64,000 nt of DNA, taken from positions 1,116,001-1,180,000 of the forward strand of contig JACKLI010000001.1 of assembly GCA_024235995.1 (NCBI GenBank). Reading direction: 5' to 3'. Numbering within the stretch: position 1 is the first letter of the stretch; each line of letters opens with the position of its first letter. Both the position numbers and the translations under genes were made by a program. The notes below the pieces were generated by a model, which was not told the DNA's origin, ran no database searches, and worked only from the letters and a program-made list of their open reading frames with translations. The stretch is from Burkholderiaceae bacterium (lineage in GTDB: Bacteria; Pseudomonadota; Gammaproteobacteria; Burkholderiales; Burkholderiaceae_C). Shown here piece after piece: positions 52,287 through 59,983 of the stretch.

Positions 52287-52674
52287 CTCCAGCGTCTGGA
52301 TCGACTTCTTCAACGCGCGTGACACGGCGGCGCGGGCCGAGCTGCGCCGCCTGCTGGATGACGGCCACACCCGCCTGGTGGTGCCTGACCTGGTGCTGTA
52401 CGAGGTGCTGCGCGGCTTTCGCGACGAGCGCACGCTACGCCAGGCGCGCCTGCTGCTGCTCACGCTCAGCGTCGAGCCCTGCGGCGGCGAGGGCATCGCG
52501 CAGGCTGCCGCCGAGCACTACCGCCAGTTGCGCGCGCGCGGCATCACCATTCGCAGCAGCATCGACGTGCTGGTGGCCGCGTTCTGCATCGAAAACGGCT
52601 ACCTGCTGCTGCACAGCGACCGTGATTTTCACGCCCTGGCTGCGTACCGCGGCCTGCGCGTGTGGGGGCATTGA
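52273..52674 (+). CDS. VapC-type PIN-domain toxin ribonuclease
   Basis: A 133-residue PIN-domain protein. It opens MLVVDSSVWIDFFNARDT with the first catalytic aspartate at residue 5. A conserved glutamate follows in LVLYEVLRGF, then an aspartate in SSIDVLVAAFCIENG and another in LLHSDRDFHALA. VapC toxins cut tRNA or rRNA. The GTG start at 52273 gives the family N-terminus. Together with the upstream antitoxin it forms a type II toxin-antitoxin pair. Confidence 0.88.
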   Translation: MLVVDSSVWIDFFNARDTAARAELRRLLDDGHTRLVVPDLVLYEVLRGFRDERTLRQARLLLLTLSVEPCGGEGIAQAAAEHYRQLRARGITIRSSIDVLVAAFCIENGYLLLHSDRDFHALAAYRGLRVWGH

Positions 52675-52675
52675 C

Positions 52676-53188
52676 ATGAATGGGGCGGATTACTTCAGCA
52701 CCCTGGCGCGCTACAACGCCTGGGCCACCCGGCGCCTGCTGGATGCCGTGGCCGCGCTGCCCGAAGCGGACTATCGGCGTGACGCCGGCTTGTTCTTCAA
52801 GAGCATTCACGGCACGCTCAATCATCTGCTCGTGGGCGAGCACCTGCTGTGGTTCCGCCGCTTTGCGGAAGGCGTTTCGCCCCGGACGGCGCTGGACGAC
52901 GAAGCCGAACCCGATCGCGTGCGGCTGGCGCGGCGGCTGTTGGAGGGCGCCGCGCGCTGGCAGCCGCTGATCGAAACCTGGCCCGCCGAGCGCTTGGACG
53001 GCACGCTGGACTACGTCACCACCCGGGGCGTGGCGGTGTCGCTGCCCTTTGCCGCCACCCTGGCCCACGTGTTCAACCACGGCACACACCACCGCGGCCA
53101 GATCACGGCGGCGCTCACGGCCATGGGCCAGCCCTGCCCCGAGCTCGATCTGATCTACATGCTGCAGCAGGAGCAAGCCAAGCCATGA
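52676..53188 (+). CDS. DinB-family protein
   Basis: A 170-residue four-helix-bundle protein of the DinB/YfiT family. The metal-binding histidines fit SIHGTLNHLLVGEHLLW and FNHGTHHRGQITAALTAMG. Members bind a divalent metal and often act as thiol-dependent S-transferases; the substrate here is unknown. It starts two bases after vapC and overlaps the hydratase gene by four bases, so it is read in the same operon. Confidence 0.85.
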   Translation: MNGADYFSTLARYNAWATRRLLDAVAALPEADYRRDAGLFFKSIHGTLNHLLVGEHLLWFRRFAEGVSPRTALDDEAEPDRVRLARRLLEGAARWQPLIETWPAERLDGTLDYVTTRGVAVSLPFAATLAHVFNHGTHHRGQITAALTAMGQPCPELDLIYMLQQEQAKP

Positions 53189-53970
53189 CATCCGACATCC
53201 GCATCGACGTCGACAGCTACGTCGCCACCGTCACGCTCAGCCGCCCCGAGGTGCGCAACGCCTTCAACGACGCGGTGATCGCCCGGCTGTCCGAGGCCTT
53301 CGTCCAGCTCGGCGAGCGTGCCGACGTGCGCGCCATCGTGCTGGCCGCCGAAGGCCCTGCCTTTTGCGCGGGGGCAGACCTGAACTGGATGCGCCGCATG
53401 GCCGACTACACCCGCGAGGAAAACCTGGCCGACGCCGCCCAGCTGGCCTTCATGCTGCGCACCATTTACGAATGCCCCAAGCCCACGGTGGCGCGCGTGC
53501 AGGGCGACGTGTACGCCGGCGGCATGGGCCTGGTGGCGGCGTGCGACGTAGCCGTCAGCGTGGACAGCGCGCACTACTGCCTTAGCGAAGTCAAGCTGGG
53601 CCTGATCCCGGCCACCATCAGCCCCTACGTCATTCGCGCCATGGGGCCGCGCGCGGCGCACCGTTGGTTCCTGACGGCCGAGCGCTTCGGCGCTGCCGAG
53701 GCGCTGCACATGGGCTTCGTGCACGAGGTGGTGCCGGCCGAGCAGCTCGACGGCAAGGTCGGCGAGATCGTGCGCGCCCTCACCAGCGCCAGCCCGGGCG
53801 CGGTGCGCGAATGCAAGAAGCTGGTGCAGGACGTGGCCGGGCGCGACATCACGCGCCTGCTGATCGAGCGCACGGTGGAGGGCATTGCCGACATCCGCGC
53901 CAGCGACGAGGGCAAGGAAGGCGTGCAGAGCTTTCTGCAAAAGCGCAAGCCGGCGTGGCTGAATTCGTGA
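53185..53970 (+). CDS. Enoyl-CoA hydratase, probable methylglutaconyl-CoA hydratase
   Basis: A 261-residue crotonase-fold enzyme. The oxyanion-hole and active-site regions are visible in AFCAGADLNWMRRMADYT, RVQGDVYAGGMGLVAACDVAVS and CLSEVKLGLIPATISPYVIRAMG. The GADLNWM and EVKLGLIPATISP words, and its place among the carboxylase and HMG-CoA lyase genes, suggest methylglutaconyl-CoA hydratase (liuC) rather than a general enoyl-CoA hydratase. That is an inference from context. Confidence 0.87.
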   Translation: MTSDIRIDVDSYVATVTLSRPEVRNAFNDAVIARLSEAFVQLGERADVRAIVLAAEGPAFCAGADLNWMRRMADYTREENLADAAQLAFMLRTIYECPKPTVARVQGDVYAGGMGLVAACDVAVSVDSAHYCLSEVKLGLIPATISPYVIRAMGPRAAHRWFLTAERFGAAEALHMGFVHEVVPAEQLDGKVGEIVRALTSASPGAVRECKKLVQDVAGRDITRLLIERTVEGIADIRASDEGKEGVQSFLQKRKPAWLNS

Positions 53971-54035
53971 TTTTGATCGTTTTGACCTTTTGGCCCGCAT
54001 AAATTAAGCCCAACATGCTATGAAAAATATAGTTT
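53970..54035 (-). repeat. Diverged GATTTGATAGCT-type repeat after the hydratase gene
   Basis: Read on the minus strand, TTTTTCATAGCATGTTGGGC continues to a GCGGGCCAAAAGG segment. It follows the order of the repeat's blocks but with many changes, so this is a weak assignment. Otherwise the 115-base gap before the next gene holds only a ribosome-binding region. Confidence 0.35.
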
Positions 54036-54085
54036 TCGGTGATGTGGCCAGGCGGACGGGGCGACCTGCCTGAAGGGGCACGCGC

Positions 54086-54835
54086 ATGCAGGACCTGATC
54101 CAGACCTTCGTCCAGTGGCTGCACGGCATGGGCATCCACCCCGATGCCGCCACCGCCGCGGCCGTGGGCAGCGCCGCCGGGCAGGTGGGCGATGCCGTCA
54201 GCCAGGCGACGGCCAAGATGGACATGCCCAGCCTGGTGGCGCTGGCCGCCGCGCTGGGCTGGGCCAGCGGCTTTCGGCTGTACGCGGTGATGTTCCTGAC
54301 CGGGGCCATGGGCGCGGCCGGCTGGATCGCGCTGCCCGCCGGCCTGCACCTGCTGGCGCATCCGGCGGTGCTGGCGGCCAGCGGCTTCATGATGCTGGTG
54401 GAGTTTTTTGCCGACAAGATTCCGTGGGTGGACAGCCTGTGGGACACGGTGCACAGCGTCATCCGCATCCCCGCCGGCGCGCTGCTGGCTGCCGGCGTGT
54501 TTGGCGCCGACTCGGCCACCATGGGCCTGGTGGCCGGCCTGCTGGGCGGCTCGCTGGCCGCCACCTCGTTTGCCACCAAGGCCACCACGCGCGCGGCCAT
54601 CAACACCAGCCCCGAGCCTTTTTCCAACTGGCTGGCCTCGTTTTTCGAAGACGGGCTGAGCGTGGCCGTGCTGTGGCTGGCCACCCAGCACCCGCTGGCG
54701 TTTGGCGTGGCGCTGGCGGTGATGCTGCTGGTGTCGGTGCTGCTGCTGGTGGTGCTGTTCAAGTTCTTGAAGATGGCGTGGCGCAAGCTGCAGGCTTTTT
54801 TCGGCACGCCGGTGCCGGCTCAATCAACCCCATGA
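54086..54835 (+). CDS. DUF4126 membrane protein
   Basis: A 249-residue protein. After a 45-residue amphipathic N-terminus there are about five hydrophobic segments, including a core ALGWASGFRLYAVMFLTGAMG, ASGFMMLVEFFADKIPWVDSLWDTVH and a C-terminal helix LAVMLLVSVLLLVVLFKFL. The FFADKIPWVDSLWD words are typical of DUF4126. The function is unknown. It lies between two leucine-degradation genes on the same strand. Confidence 0.8.
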   Translation: MQDLIQTFVQWLHGMGIHPDAATAAAVGSAAGQVGDAVSQATAKMDMPSLVALAAALGWASGFRLYAVMFLTGAMGAAGWIALPAGLHLLAHPAVLAASGFMMLVEFFADKIPWVDSLWDTVHSVIRIPAGALLAAGVFGADSATMGLVAGLLGGSLAATSFATKATTRAAINTSPEPFSNWLASFFEDGLSVAVLWLATQHPLAFGVALAVMLLVSVLLLVVLFKFLKMAWRKLQAFFGTPVPAQSTP

Positions 54836-54845
54836 GGAAAACGGG

Positions 54846-54962
54846 ATGTTCACCAAGATTCTGATTGCCAACCGCGGCGTTCGCGCGCAGCGCGGGCTTG
54901 CCAAATTGCCTGGCACGCGAAGCGTGCAGCAGGCGATGAGCCGCGGAGGGCGCCATGTTTAA
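54846..54962 (+). pseudogene. 38-residue upstream reading frame duplicating the start of mccA
   Basis: It begins MFTKILIANRG, nearly the same as the mccA start MFKKILIANRG, then leaves the family sequence and stops at TAA 54960-54962, overlapping the mccA ATG by eight bases. The 34-base DNA match ends at CGCGGCG; about eight bases differ, mostly at third positions, so it is an old or transferred copy. An AGGAAA ribosome-binding site precedes it. A hairpin GCACGC-GAA-GCGTGC lies inside at about 54913-54927. It may be a remnant of another biotin-carboxylase gene or may act as a translated leader controlling mccA. Confidence 0.6.
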
Positions 54963-56991
54963 AAAAATACTGATCGCCAATCGCGGCGAAATCGCCTGCC
55001 GCGTGGCCGCCACCGCGCGCCGCCTGGGCATCCGCACCGTCGCCGTCTATTCCGACGCCGACGCCCATGCCAAGCACGTCATGGCCTGCGACGAGGCCGT
55101 GCACATCGGCGCCAACGCGCCCAAGGACAGCTACCTGCAGTGGCAGCGCATCATCGACGCGGCCAAGGCCACGGGCGCGCAGGCCATCCACCCGGGCTAT
55201 GGCTTTCTGAGCGAGAACGAGGCCTTTGCCCGCGCCTGCGCGGATGCGGGCGTGGTCTTCATCGGCCCGCCGGCCAGCGCCATCCGGGCCATGGGCCTGA
55301 AGGCCGAATCCAAGCGCCTGATGGCCACCGCCGGCGTGCCGCTGGTGCCCGGCTACCAGGGCGAGGACCAGGACCCGGCGCTGCTGCAGCGCGAGGCCGA
55401 CCGCATCGGCTACCCGGTGCTGATCAAGGCCAGCGCGGGCGGTGGCGGCAAGGGCATGCGCGCGGTGGAGCGCAGCGAGGACTTTGCCGCCGCGCTCGCG
55501 TCCTGCCAGCGTGAGGCGGCCAACAGCTTTGGCAACGACGCCGTGCTGGTCGAAAAATACGTGCAGCGCCCGCGCCACATCGAGATCCAGGTCTTTGGCG
55601 ACACGCAGGGCAACTACGTCTACCTGTTCGAGCGCGACTGCTCGGTGCAGCGCCGCCACCAGAAGGTGCTGGAGGAAGCCCCGGCCCCCGGCATGACGCC
55701 CGCGCTGCGCCAGCAAATGGGCGAGGCCGCCGTGGCCGCCGCGCGCGCCGTGGGCTACGTGGGCGCCGGCACGGTGGAGTTCATCGCCGAGCAGCCGGGC
55801 GGCTACGCTCATCCCGAGCAGATCAAGTTCTACTTCATGGAGATGAACACCCGCCTGCAGGTCGAGCACCCGGTGACCGAGGCCATCACCGGGCAGGACC
55901 TGGTGGCGTGGCAGCTGCGCGTGGCCGCCGGCCAGCCGCTGCCCTGCACGCAGGACGACCTGCGCATCCACGGCCACGCCATCGAGGCGCGCATCTGCGC
56001 CGAGAACCCCGACAAGGACTTCCTGCCCGCCACCGGCACCCTGCACGTGTACCGCAAGCCGCCGCACACCGCCTTTGCCATCGGCCCCACCCGCGTGGAC
56101 GACGGCGTGCGCGAGGGCGACGCCATCAGCCCCTTCTACGACTCGATGATCGCCAAGCTGATCGTGCATGGCGACACGCGCGAGCAGGCGCTGGGCCTGC
56201 TGGACGCCGCGCTGGCGCAAACGCACATCGTGGGCGTGCAGACCAACGTGCAGTTTCTGCGCCGCGTGCTGGCCACGCCGGCCTTCAGCCAGGCGCAGCT
56301 GGACACCGCGCTCATCGCGCGCGAGCAGGAGCGGTTGTTCCACCAGGACCCGCTGGGCGCCGAGCTGGCCGCCGCTGCCGCCGCCGCCCACGCCGTGCTG
56401 GCCGAGCGCGCCAGCCAGACCAGCGATCCCTTCTCGCGCCGCGACGGCTTTCGCTCGCACGGCGTGGCCTCGCGCCGCATCGACTTCGACTACCAGGGCC
56501 AGGACGTGGTGGCCAAGCTGCGCTATCTGGACAATGGCCTGAGCCTGCAGGTGGGCGACGCGCCCGCCGCCGCGCTCGACTTCATGCCGCAGGGCGGCGG
56601 GTCCGATGCGCCCATCGACCTGCGCTACCGGGGCCGCCGCCAGGTGGTGCGCGTGTTTCGCCGCGGCGACGTGCTGCATGTCTTTGGCGACGACGGCGCC
56701 ACGCAGATCGCCGAGCTCGACCCGCTGGCCAGTGCCGGCGAAGGCGCGGGCGAGGGCGGTCGCCTGACGGCGCCCATGCCCGGCAAGGTGGTCAGCATCG
56801 CCGTCAAGGCCGGCGACAAGGTCAGCAAGGGCCAGCCGCTGGCGGTGATGGAGGCCATGAAGATGGAGCACACCATTGCCGCGCCGCAGGACGGCGTGGT
56901 GGGCGAGGTGCTGTACGCGCCGGGCGACCAGGTGCCCGAGGGCGCCGAGCTGTTGCGCCTGGCGACGGCCGCCGATCGCCAAAGCGCCTAA
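54955..56991 (+). CDS. mccA: Methylcrotonoyl-CoA carboxylase alpha (biotin) subunit
   Basis: A 678-residue protein with a biotin carboxylase domain (1-450) and a C-terminal biotinyl domain. FKKILIANRGEIACRVAATARRLGI, HPGYGFLSENEAFARAC, IKASAGGGGKGMRAV (ATP-grasp loop) and EMNTRLQVEHPVTEAITGQDLV are clear. Biotin is attached at Lys636 in VMEAMKMEHT. It carboxylates biotin and passes CO2 to the MccB subunit. Also known as liuD. ATG at 54955 follows GGAGG. A 38-residue frame with a similar start overlaps it upstream. Confidence 0.94.
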   Translation: MFKKILIANRGEIACRVAATARRLGIRTVAVYSDADAHAKHVMACDEAVHIGANAPKDSYLQWQRIIDAAKATGAQAIHPGYGFLSENEAFARACADAGVVFIGPPASAIRAMGLKAESKRLMATAGVPLVPGYQGEDQDPALLQREADRIGYPVLIKASAGGGGKGMRAVERSEDFAAALASCQREAANSFGNDAVLVEKYVQRPRHIEIQVFGDTQGNYVYLFERDCSVQRRHQKVLEEAPAPGMTPALRQQMGEAAVAAARAVGYVGAGTVEFIAEQPGGYAHPEQIKFYFMEMNTRLQVEHPVTEAITGQDLVAWQLRVAAGQPLPCTQDDLRIHGHAIEARICAENPDKDFLPATGTLHVYRKPPHTAFAIGPTRVDDGVREGDAISPFYDSMIAKLIVHGDTREQALGLLDAALAQTHIVGVQTNVQFLRRVLATPAFSQAQLDTALIAREQERLFHQDPLGAELAAAAAAAHAVLAERASQTSDPFSRRDGFRSHGVASRRIDFDYQGQDVVAKLRYLDNGLSLQVGDAPAAALDFMPQGGGSDAPIDLRYRGRRQVVRVFRRGDVLHVFGDDGATQIAELDPLASAGEGAGEGGRLTAPMPGKVVSIAVKAGDKVSKGQPLAVMEAMKMEHTIAAPQDGVVGEVLYAPGDQVPEGAELLRLATAADRQSA

Positions 56992-57020
56992 CATCGACAC
57001 TTGAACTTCCATCGCCTGCC

Positions 57021-57929
57021 ATGCCATTGCCCACCCAAGTCCGCATCATCGACGTCGGCCCGCGCGACGGGCTGCAAAACGAGAAGCAGCCCGTGCCGGC
57101 CGCCGCCAAGATCGAGCTGGTGGCGCGCCTGCAGGCCGCCGGCCTGAAGGAGATCGAGGTCACCAGCTATGTCAGCCCCAAGTGGGTGCCGCAGATGGCC
57201 GACAACCACGAGGTGATGGGCGGCATTGCGCGCGACGCGGGCGTGCGCTACTCGGTGCTGACGCCGAACACGAAGGGCCTGGAGGCGGCGCTGCTCGACC
57301 GGCCCGATGAAATCTGCGTCTTCGGCGCCGCCAGCGAAGCCTTCAGCCAGAAGAACATCAACTGCTCCATCGCCGAGAGCATCGAGCGCTTTGCCCCGGT
57401 GGTGCAGGCCGCGCACGCCAGGGGCGTGGCCGTGCGCGGCTCGATGAGCTGCTCGGTGGGCTGCCCCTACGAGGGCGACATCGCGCCCGAGCGCGTGGCC
57501 TACCTGGCCGGCTTGATGAAGGGCATCGGCGTCGACCGCGTGGACGTGGCCGACACCATCGGCGTGGGCACGCCGCGCAAGATCCGGGGCGCGATCGAGG
57601 CGGCCTTGCAGCACTACGACATCGACCACGTCAGCGGCCACTTCCACGACACCTACGGCCAGGCGCTGGCCAACACGCTGGCGGCGCTGGAACTGGGGGT
57701 GTGGAACTTCCAGTCCTCTGTGGCCGGCCTGGGCGGCTGCCCCTACGCCAAGGGCGCCACCGGCAACGTGGCCAGCGAAGACCTGGTCTACCTGCTGCAC
57801 GGCATGGGCATCGATACGGGGATCGACCTGGACAGGCTGGTCGACGCCGGGGCCTTCATCAGCGCCCAGCTCGGGCGCAAGCCCAACTCGCGCGTGGCGA
57901 CGGCCATCCTCAACAAGCGCGCGGGGTGA
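57021..57929 (+). CDS. Hydroxymethylglutaryl-CoA lyase
   Basis: A 302-residue TIM-barrel lyase that splits HMG-CoA to acetyl-CoA and acetoacetate, the last step of leucine degradation. RIIDVGPRDGLQNEKQPV, GLKEIEVTSYVSPKWVPQM, SVGCPYEGDI, the metal-binding GHFHDTYGQALANTLAAL and the catalytic-cysteine loop VAGLGGCPYAKGATGNVASED are present. It follows mccA by 29 bases. Also called mvaB or liuE. Confidence 0.94.
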   Translation: MPLPTQVRIIDVGPRDGLQNEKQPVPAAAKIELVARLQAAGLKEIEVTSYVSPKWVPQMADNHEVMGGIARDAGVRYSVLTPNTKGLEAALLDRPDEICVFGAASEAFSQKNINCSIAESIERFAPVVQAAHARGVAVRGSMSCSVGCPYEGDIAPERVAYLAGLMKGIGVDRVDVADTIGVGTPRKIRGAIEAALQHYDIDHVSGHFHDTYGQALANTLAALELGVWNFQSSVAGLGGCPYAKGATGNVASEDLVYLLHGMGIDTGIDLDRLVDAGAFISAQLGRKPNSRVATAILNKRAG

Positions 57930-57934
57930 GCGCC

Positions 57935-58573
57935 ATGGCGTGGCACATCTGGCTGGCTTTTTTTGTGGCGACCTGGCTGATCGCCTTGTCTCCGGGCTCG
58001 GGCGCGGTGCTGTCCATGAGTCATGGCCTGGCCTATGGCGTGCGCCAGACTTCGGCCACCATCGCGGGCCTGGAGCTGGGGCTGCTGTTGGTGCAGCTGA
58101 TCGCCGGCGCGGGCGTGGGCGCGCTGCTGCTGGCCTCAGCCACGGCGTTCACGATCGTCAAGGGGCTGGGCGCGGCCTATCTGCTGTGGCTGGGCTGGCG
58201 GCAGTGGCGGGCGCCGGTGCTGGCCACGGGCGCCGCGGGCGCCGGGCAGCCGCGCCTGTCGGTGCGTCAGCGGGTGGCGCTGGGCGCCCTCACCAATGCC
58301 ACCAATCCCAAAAGCATCGTGTTCAATGTGGCGGTGCTGCCGCAGTTCATCGATCCGCAAGGCCCGCTGGCGCTGCAATTGGCGATCCTGATGGCGACTT
58401 CGGTCGGGGTCGATCTGATCGTCATGCATGGCTATGCGGCACTGGCCGCGCGCCTGAGCGCCTGGATGCGCTCGGTGCGGGCGCGGCGCGCGCAAAACCG
58501 TGTGTTCGGCGGCGTGCTGATGGCCATGGGCGCCGGCCTGTTGATGGTGGACCGCGCGGTCCGCGCTGGATGA
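57935..58573 (+). CDS. LysE/RhtB-family exporter
   Basis: A 212-residue inner-membrane protein with about six helices. The N-terminal WLIALSPGSGAVLSMSHGLAYGVRQT and the central GALTNATNPKSIVFNVAVLPQFI are hallmarks of LysE/RhtB amino-acid exporters. The substrate is not predictable; homoserine, threonine or another amino acid is possible. It starts five bases after the lyase gene and overlaps the next gene (ATGA). Confidence 0.9.
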   Translation: MAWHIWLAFFVATWLIALSPGSGAVLSMSHGLAYGVRQTSATIAGLELGLLLVQLIAGAGVGALLLASATAFTIVKGLGAAYLLWLGWRQWRAPVLATGAAGAGQPRLSVRQRVALGALTNATNPKSIVFNVAVLPQFIDPQGPLALQLAILMATSVGVDLIVMHGYAALAARLSAWMRSVRARRAQNRVFGGVLMAMGAGLLMVDRAVRAG

Positions 58574-59076
58574 CGACGATGCAAGACGCCAAGCCTCAAC
58601 CCGAAGGCATGCAACGCGTGGCCGCGGCCCTGCGCGCGGCCGGCCACCCGCACGCGCCGCAGTTGCTGGACGATGCCGCGCGCACCGCCCAGCAGGCGGC
58701 CGACGCGCTGGGCATCGCCGTGGGGCAGATCGCCAAGAGCATCATCTTCCGGCGCAAGAGCGACGACGCGGCGGTGCTGGTCGTCACCTCGGGCGACCGG
58801 CGGGTGGACGAGAAGAAAGTCGATGCCCTGGTCGGCAAGACGGGCCGCGCCGACGCCGACTTCGTCAAGGCCAAGACGGGCTTTTCCATCGGCGGCGTCT
58901 CGCCCGTGGCGCACGCCACGCCGCCGGTGGTGCTGATCGACCGCGAGCTGTTTCGCTTCGACGAGATATGGGCGGCAGCCGGCCACCCGCACGCGGTGTT
59001 CCGGCTGCGCCCGCAAGACCTGGCAGGGCTGACCGGCAACGCGCCCGTGGCCGACGTGGTGCAGCCTGCAAGCTGA
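58570..59076 (+). CDS. YbaK/EbsC-family aminoacyl-tRNA deacylase
   Basis: A 168-residue protein with the YbaK/ProX-like fold. IAKSIIFRRKSDDAAVLVVTSGDRRVDEKKV carries the conserved catalytic lysine, and TGFSIGGVSPVAH is the glycine loop. Members clear mischarged tRNA (such as Cys-tRNA-Pro) in trans. Which amino acid it edits is not clear. It overlaps the exporter gene by four bases and the next gene by one (TGATG). Confidence 0.88.
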   Translation: MTTMQDAKPQPEGMQRVAAALRAAGHPHAPQLLDDAARTAQQAADALGIAVGQIAKSIIFRRKSDDAAVLVVTSGDRRVDEKKVDALVGKTGRADADFVKAKTGFSIGGVSPVAHATPPVVLIDRELFRFDEIWAAAGHPHAVFRLRPQDLAGLTGNAPVADVVQPAS

Positions 59077-59336
59077 TGTCGAATGCTATTCATAAAATAG
59101 CTGATTGGGCAGATTCCGCGCTGGCCAGGGTCGATTTTGACCCTGATTCTGGGGCGGCGCCCGTGCCTTCGCCCTGCATCCAGGTCTGCCGCATCAGCCC
59201 CGTGACAGGCTGGTGCGAAGGCTGCCAGCGCCGGCTGGAAGAAATCGGCGCGTGGGGCAGCCTGGGCGAAGACGACAAGCGCGCCGTGTGGCGGCGCATC
59301 CATGCACGGCGCGCGCAGGAGCAAACCAAGCCATGA
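59076..59336 (+). CDS. DUF1289 protein (small Cys-rich)
   Basis: An 86-residue protein. The core SPCIQVCRISPVTGWCEGCQRRLEEIGAWGSL has the CxxxC...CxxC pattern of DUF1289 and probably binds a metal. The first 30 residues (about 6-25 encoded by a repeat copy) are not part of the family core, so the original start may have been further downstream. Its stop overlaps the next gene (ATGA). Confidence 0.8.
   Translation: MSNAIHKIADWADSALARVDFDPDSGAAPVPSPCIQVCRISPVTGWCEGCQRRLEEIGAWGSLGEDDKRAVWRRIHARRAQEQTKP
59091..59140 (+). repeat. Dispersed GATTTGATAGCT-type repeat at the start of the DUF1289 gene
   Basis: This copy reads CATAAAATAGCTGATTGGGC and continues through GCTGGCCAGGGTCGATTTTGA. A perfect hairpin AGGGTC-GATTTT-GACCCT at 59127-59144 follows at its end. 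It is translated as the N-terminal part of the DUF1289 protein. Confidence 0.5.
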
Positions 59337-59974
59337 AGCGTATCGACTTCTACCTCGACTTCATCTCGCCCTACGCCTACCTGGCCTTCGAGCAGCTGCC
59401 GCAGGCGCTGCAGGGATTGAGTTACCAGGTGCGGTATCGGCCCATCCTGTTTGCCGGCCTGCTCAAGCACCACGGCCAGCTGGGCCCGGCCGAGATCGCG
59501 CCCAAGCGCGACTGGACCTATCGCCAGGTGGCCTGGCTGGCCGCGCAGCAGGGCGTCGAACTGCAACTGCCCGCCGCGCACCCCTTTAATCCCCTGGGCC
59601 TGCTGCGCCTGGCCTGGGCCTGTGCCAGCCAGGGCGCGCCCAACCGCTACGTGGTGGAGACGATTTTTCGCCACGTGTGGCGCGGTGGCCAGGCGGCCGA
59701 CGATGGCGCGCGCCTGGCCGCGCTCAGCGCCACGCTGGCGCCGGCGCTCGACTTGGCCAGCGACGACGTGAAGCACGCCCTGCGCGAGGCCACCGAGCAG
59801 GCCCTGGCGGCGGGCGTGTTCGGCGTGCCCAGCTTCGTGGTCGACGGCCGCGTGTTCTGGGGGCTCGACGCCCTGCCCATGCTGCGCGCCCAGCTGGCGG
59901 GCGGCGCGGAGGGTGCAGTGCTGGACGCCGCCTGGGCGGCGCCCGACGGCGTCACCGTGGGCATCAAGCGGTAG
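59333..59974 (+). CDS. 2-hydroxychromene-2-carboxylate isomerase family protein (DsbA-like fold)
   Basis: A 213-residue protein of the DsbA/HCCA isomerase/kappa-GST family. MKRIDFYLDFISPYAYLAFEQLPQAL replaces the thioredoxin CxxC with SPYAY, as in isomerases. HPFNPLGLLRLA and the C-terminal GVFGVPSFVVDGRVFWGLDALPML are typical. These enzymes use glutathione; the natural substrate here is unknown. It overlaps the DUF1289 gene by four bases. Confidence 0.88.
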   Translation: MKRIDFYLDFISPYAYLAFEQLPQALQGLSYQVRYRPILFAGLLKHHGQLGPAEIAPKRDWTYRQVAWLAAQQGVELQLPAAHPFNPLGLLRLAWACASQGAPNRYVVETIFRHVWRGGQAADDGARLAALSATLAPALDLASDDVKHALREATEQALAAGVFGVPSFVVDGRVFWGLDALPMLRAQLAGGAEGAVLDAAWAAPDGVTVGIKR

Positions 59975-59983
59975 CAGGCACCC

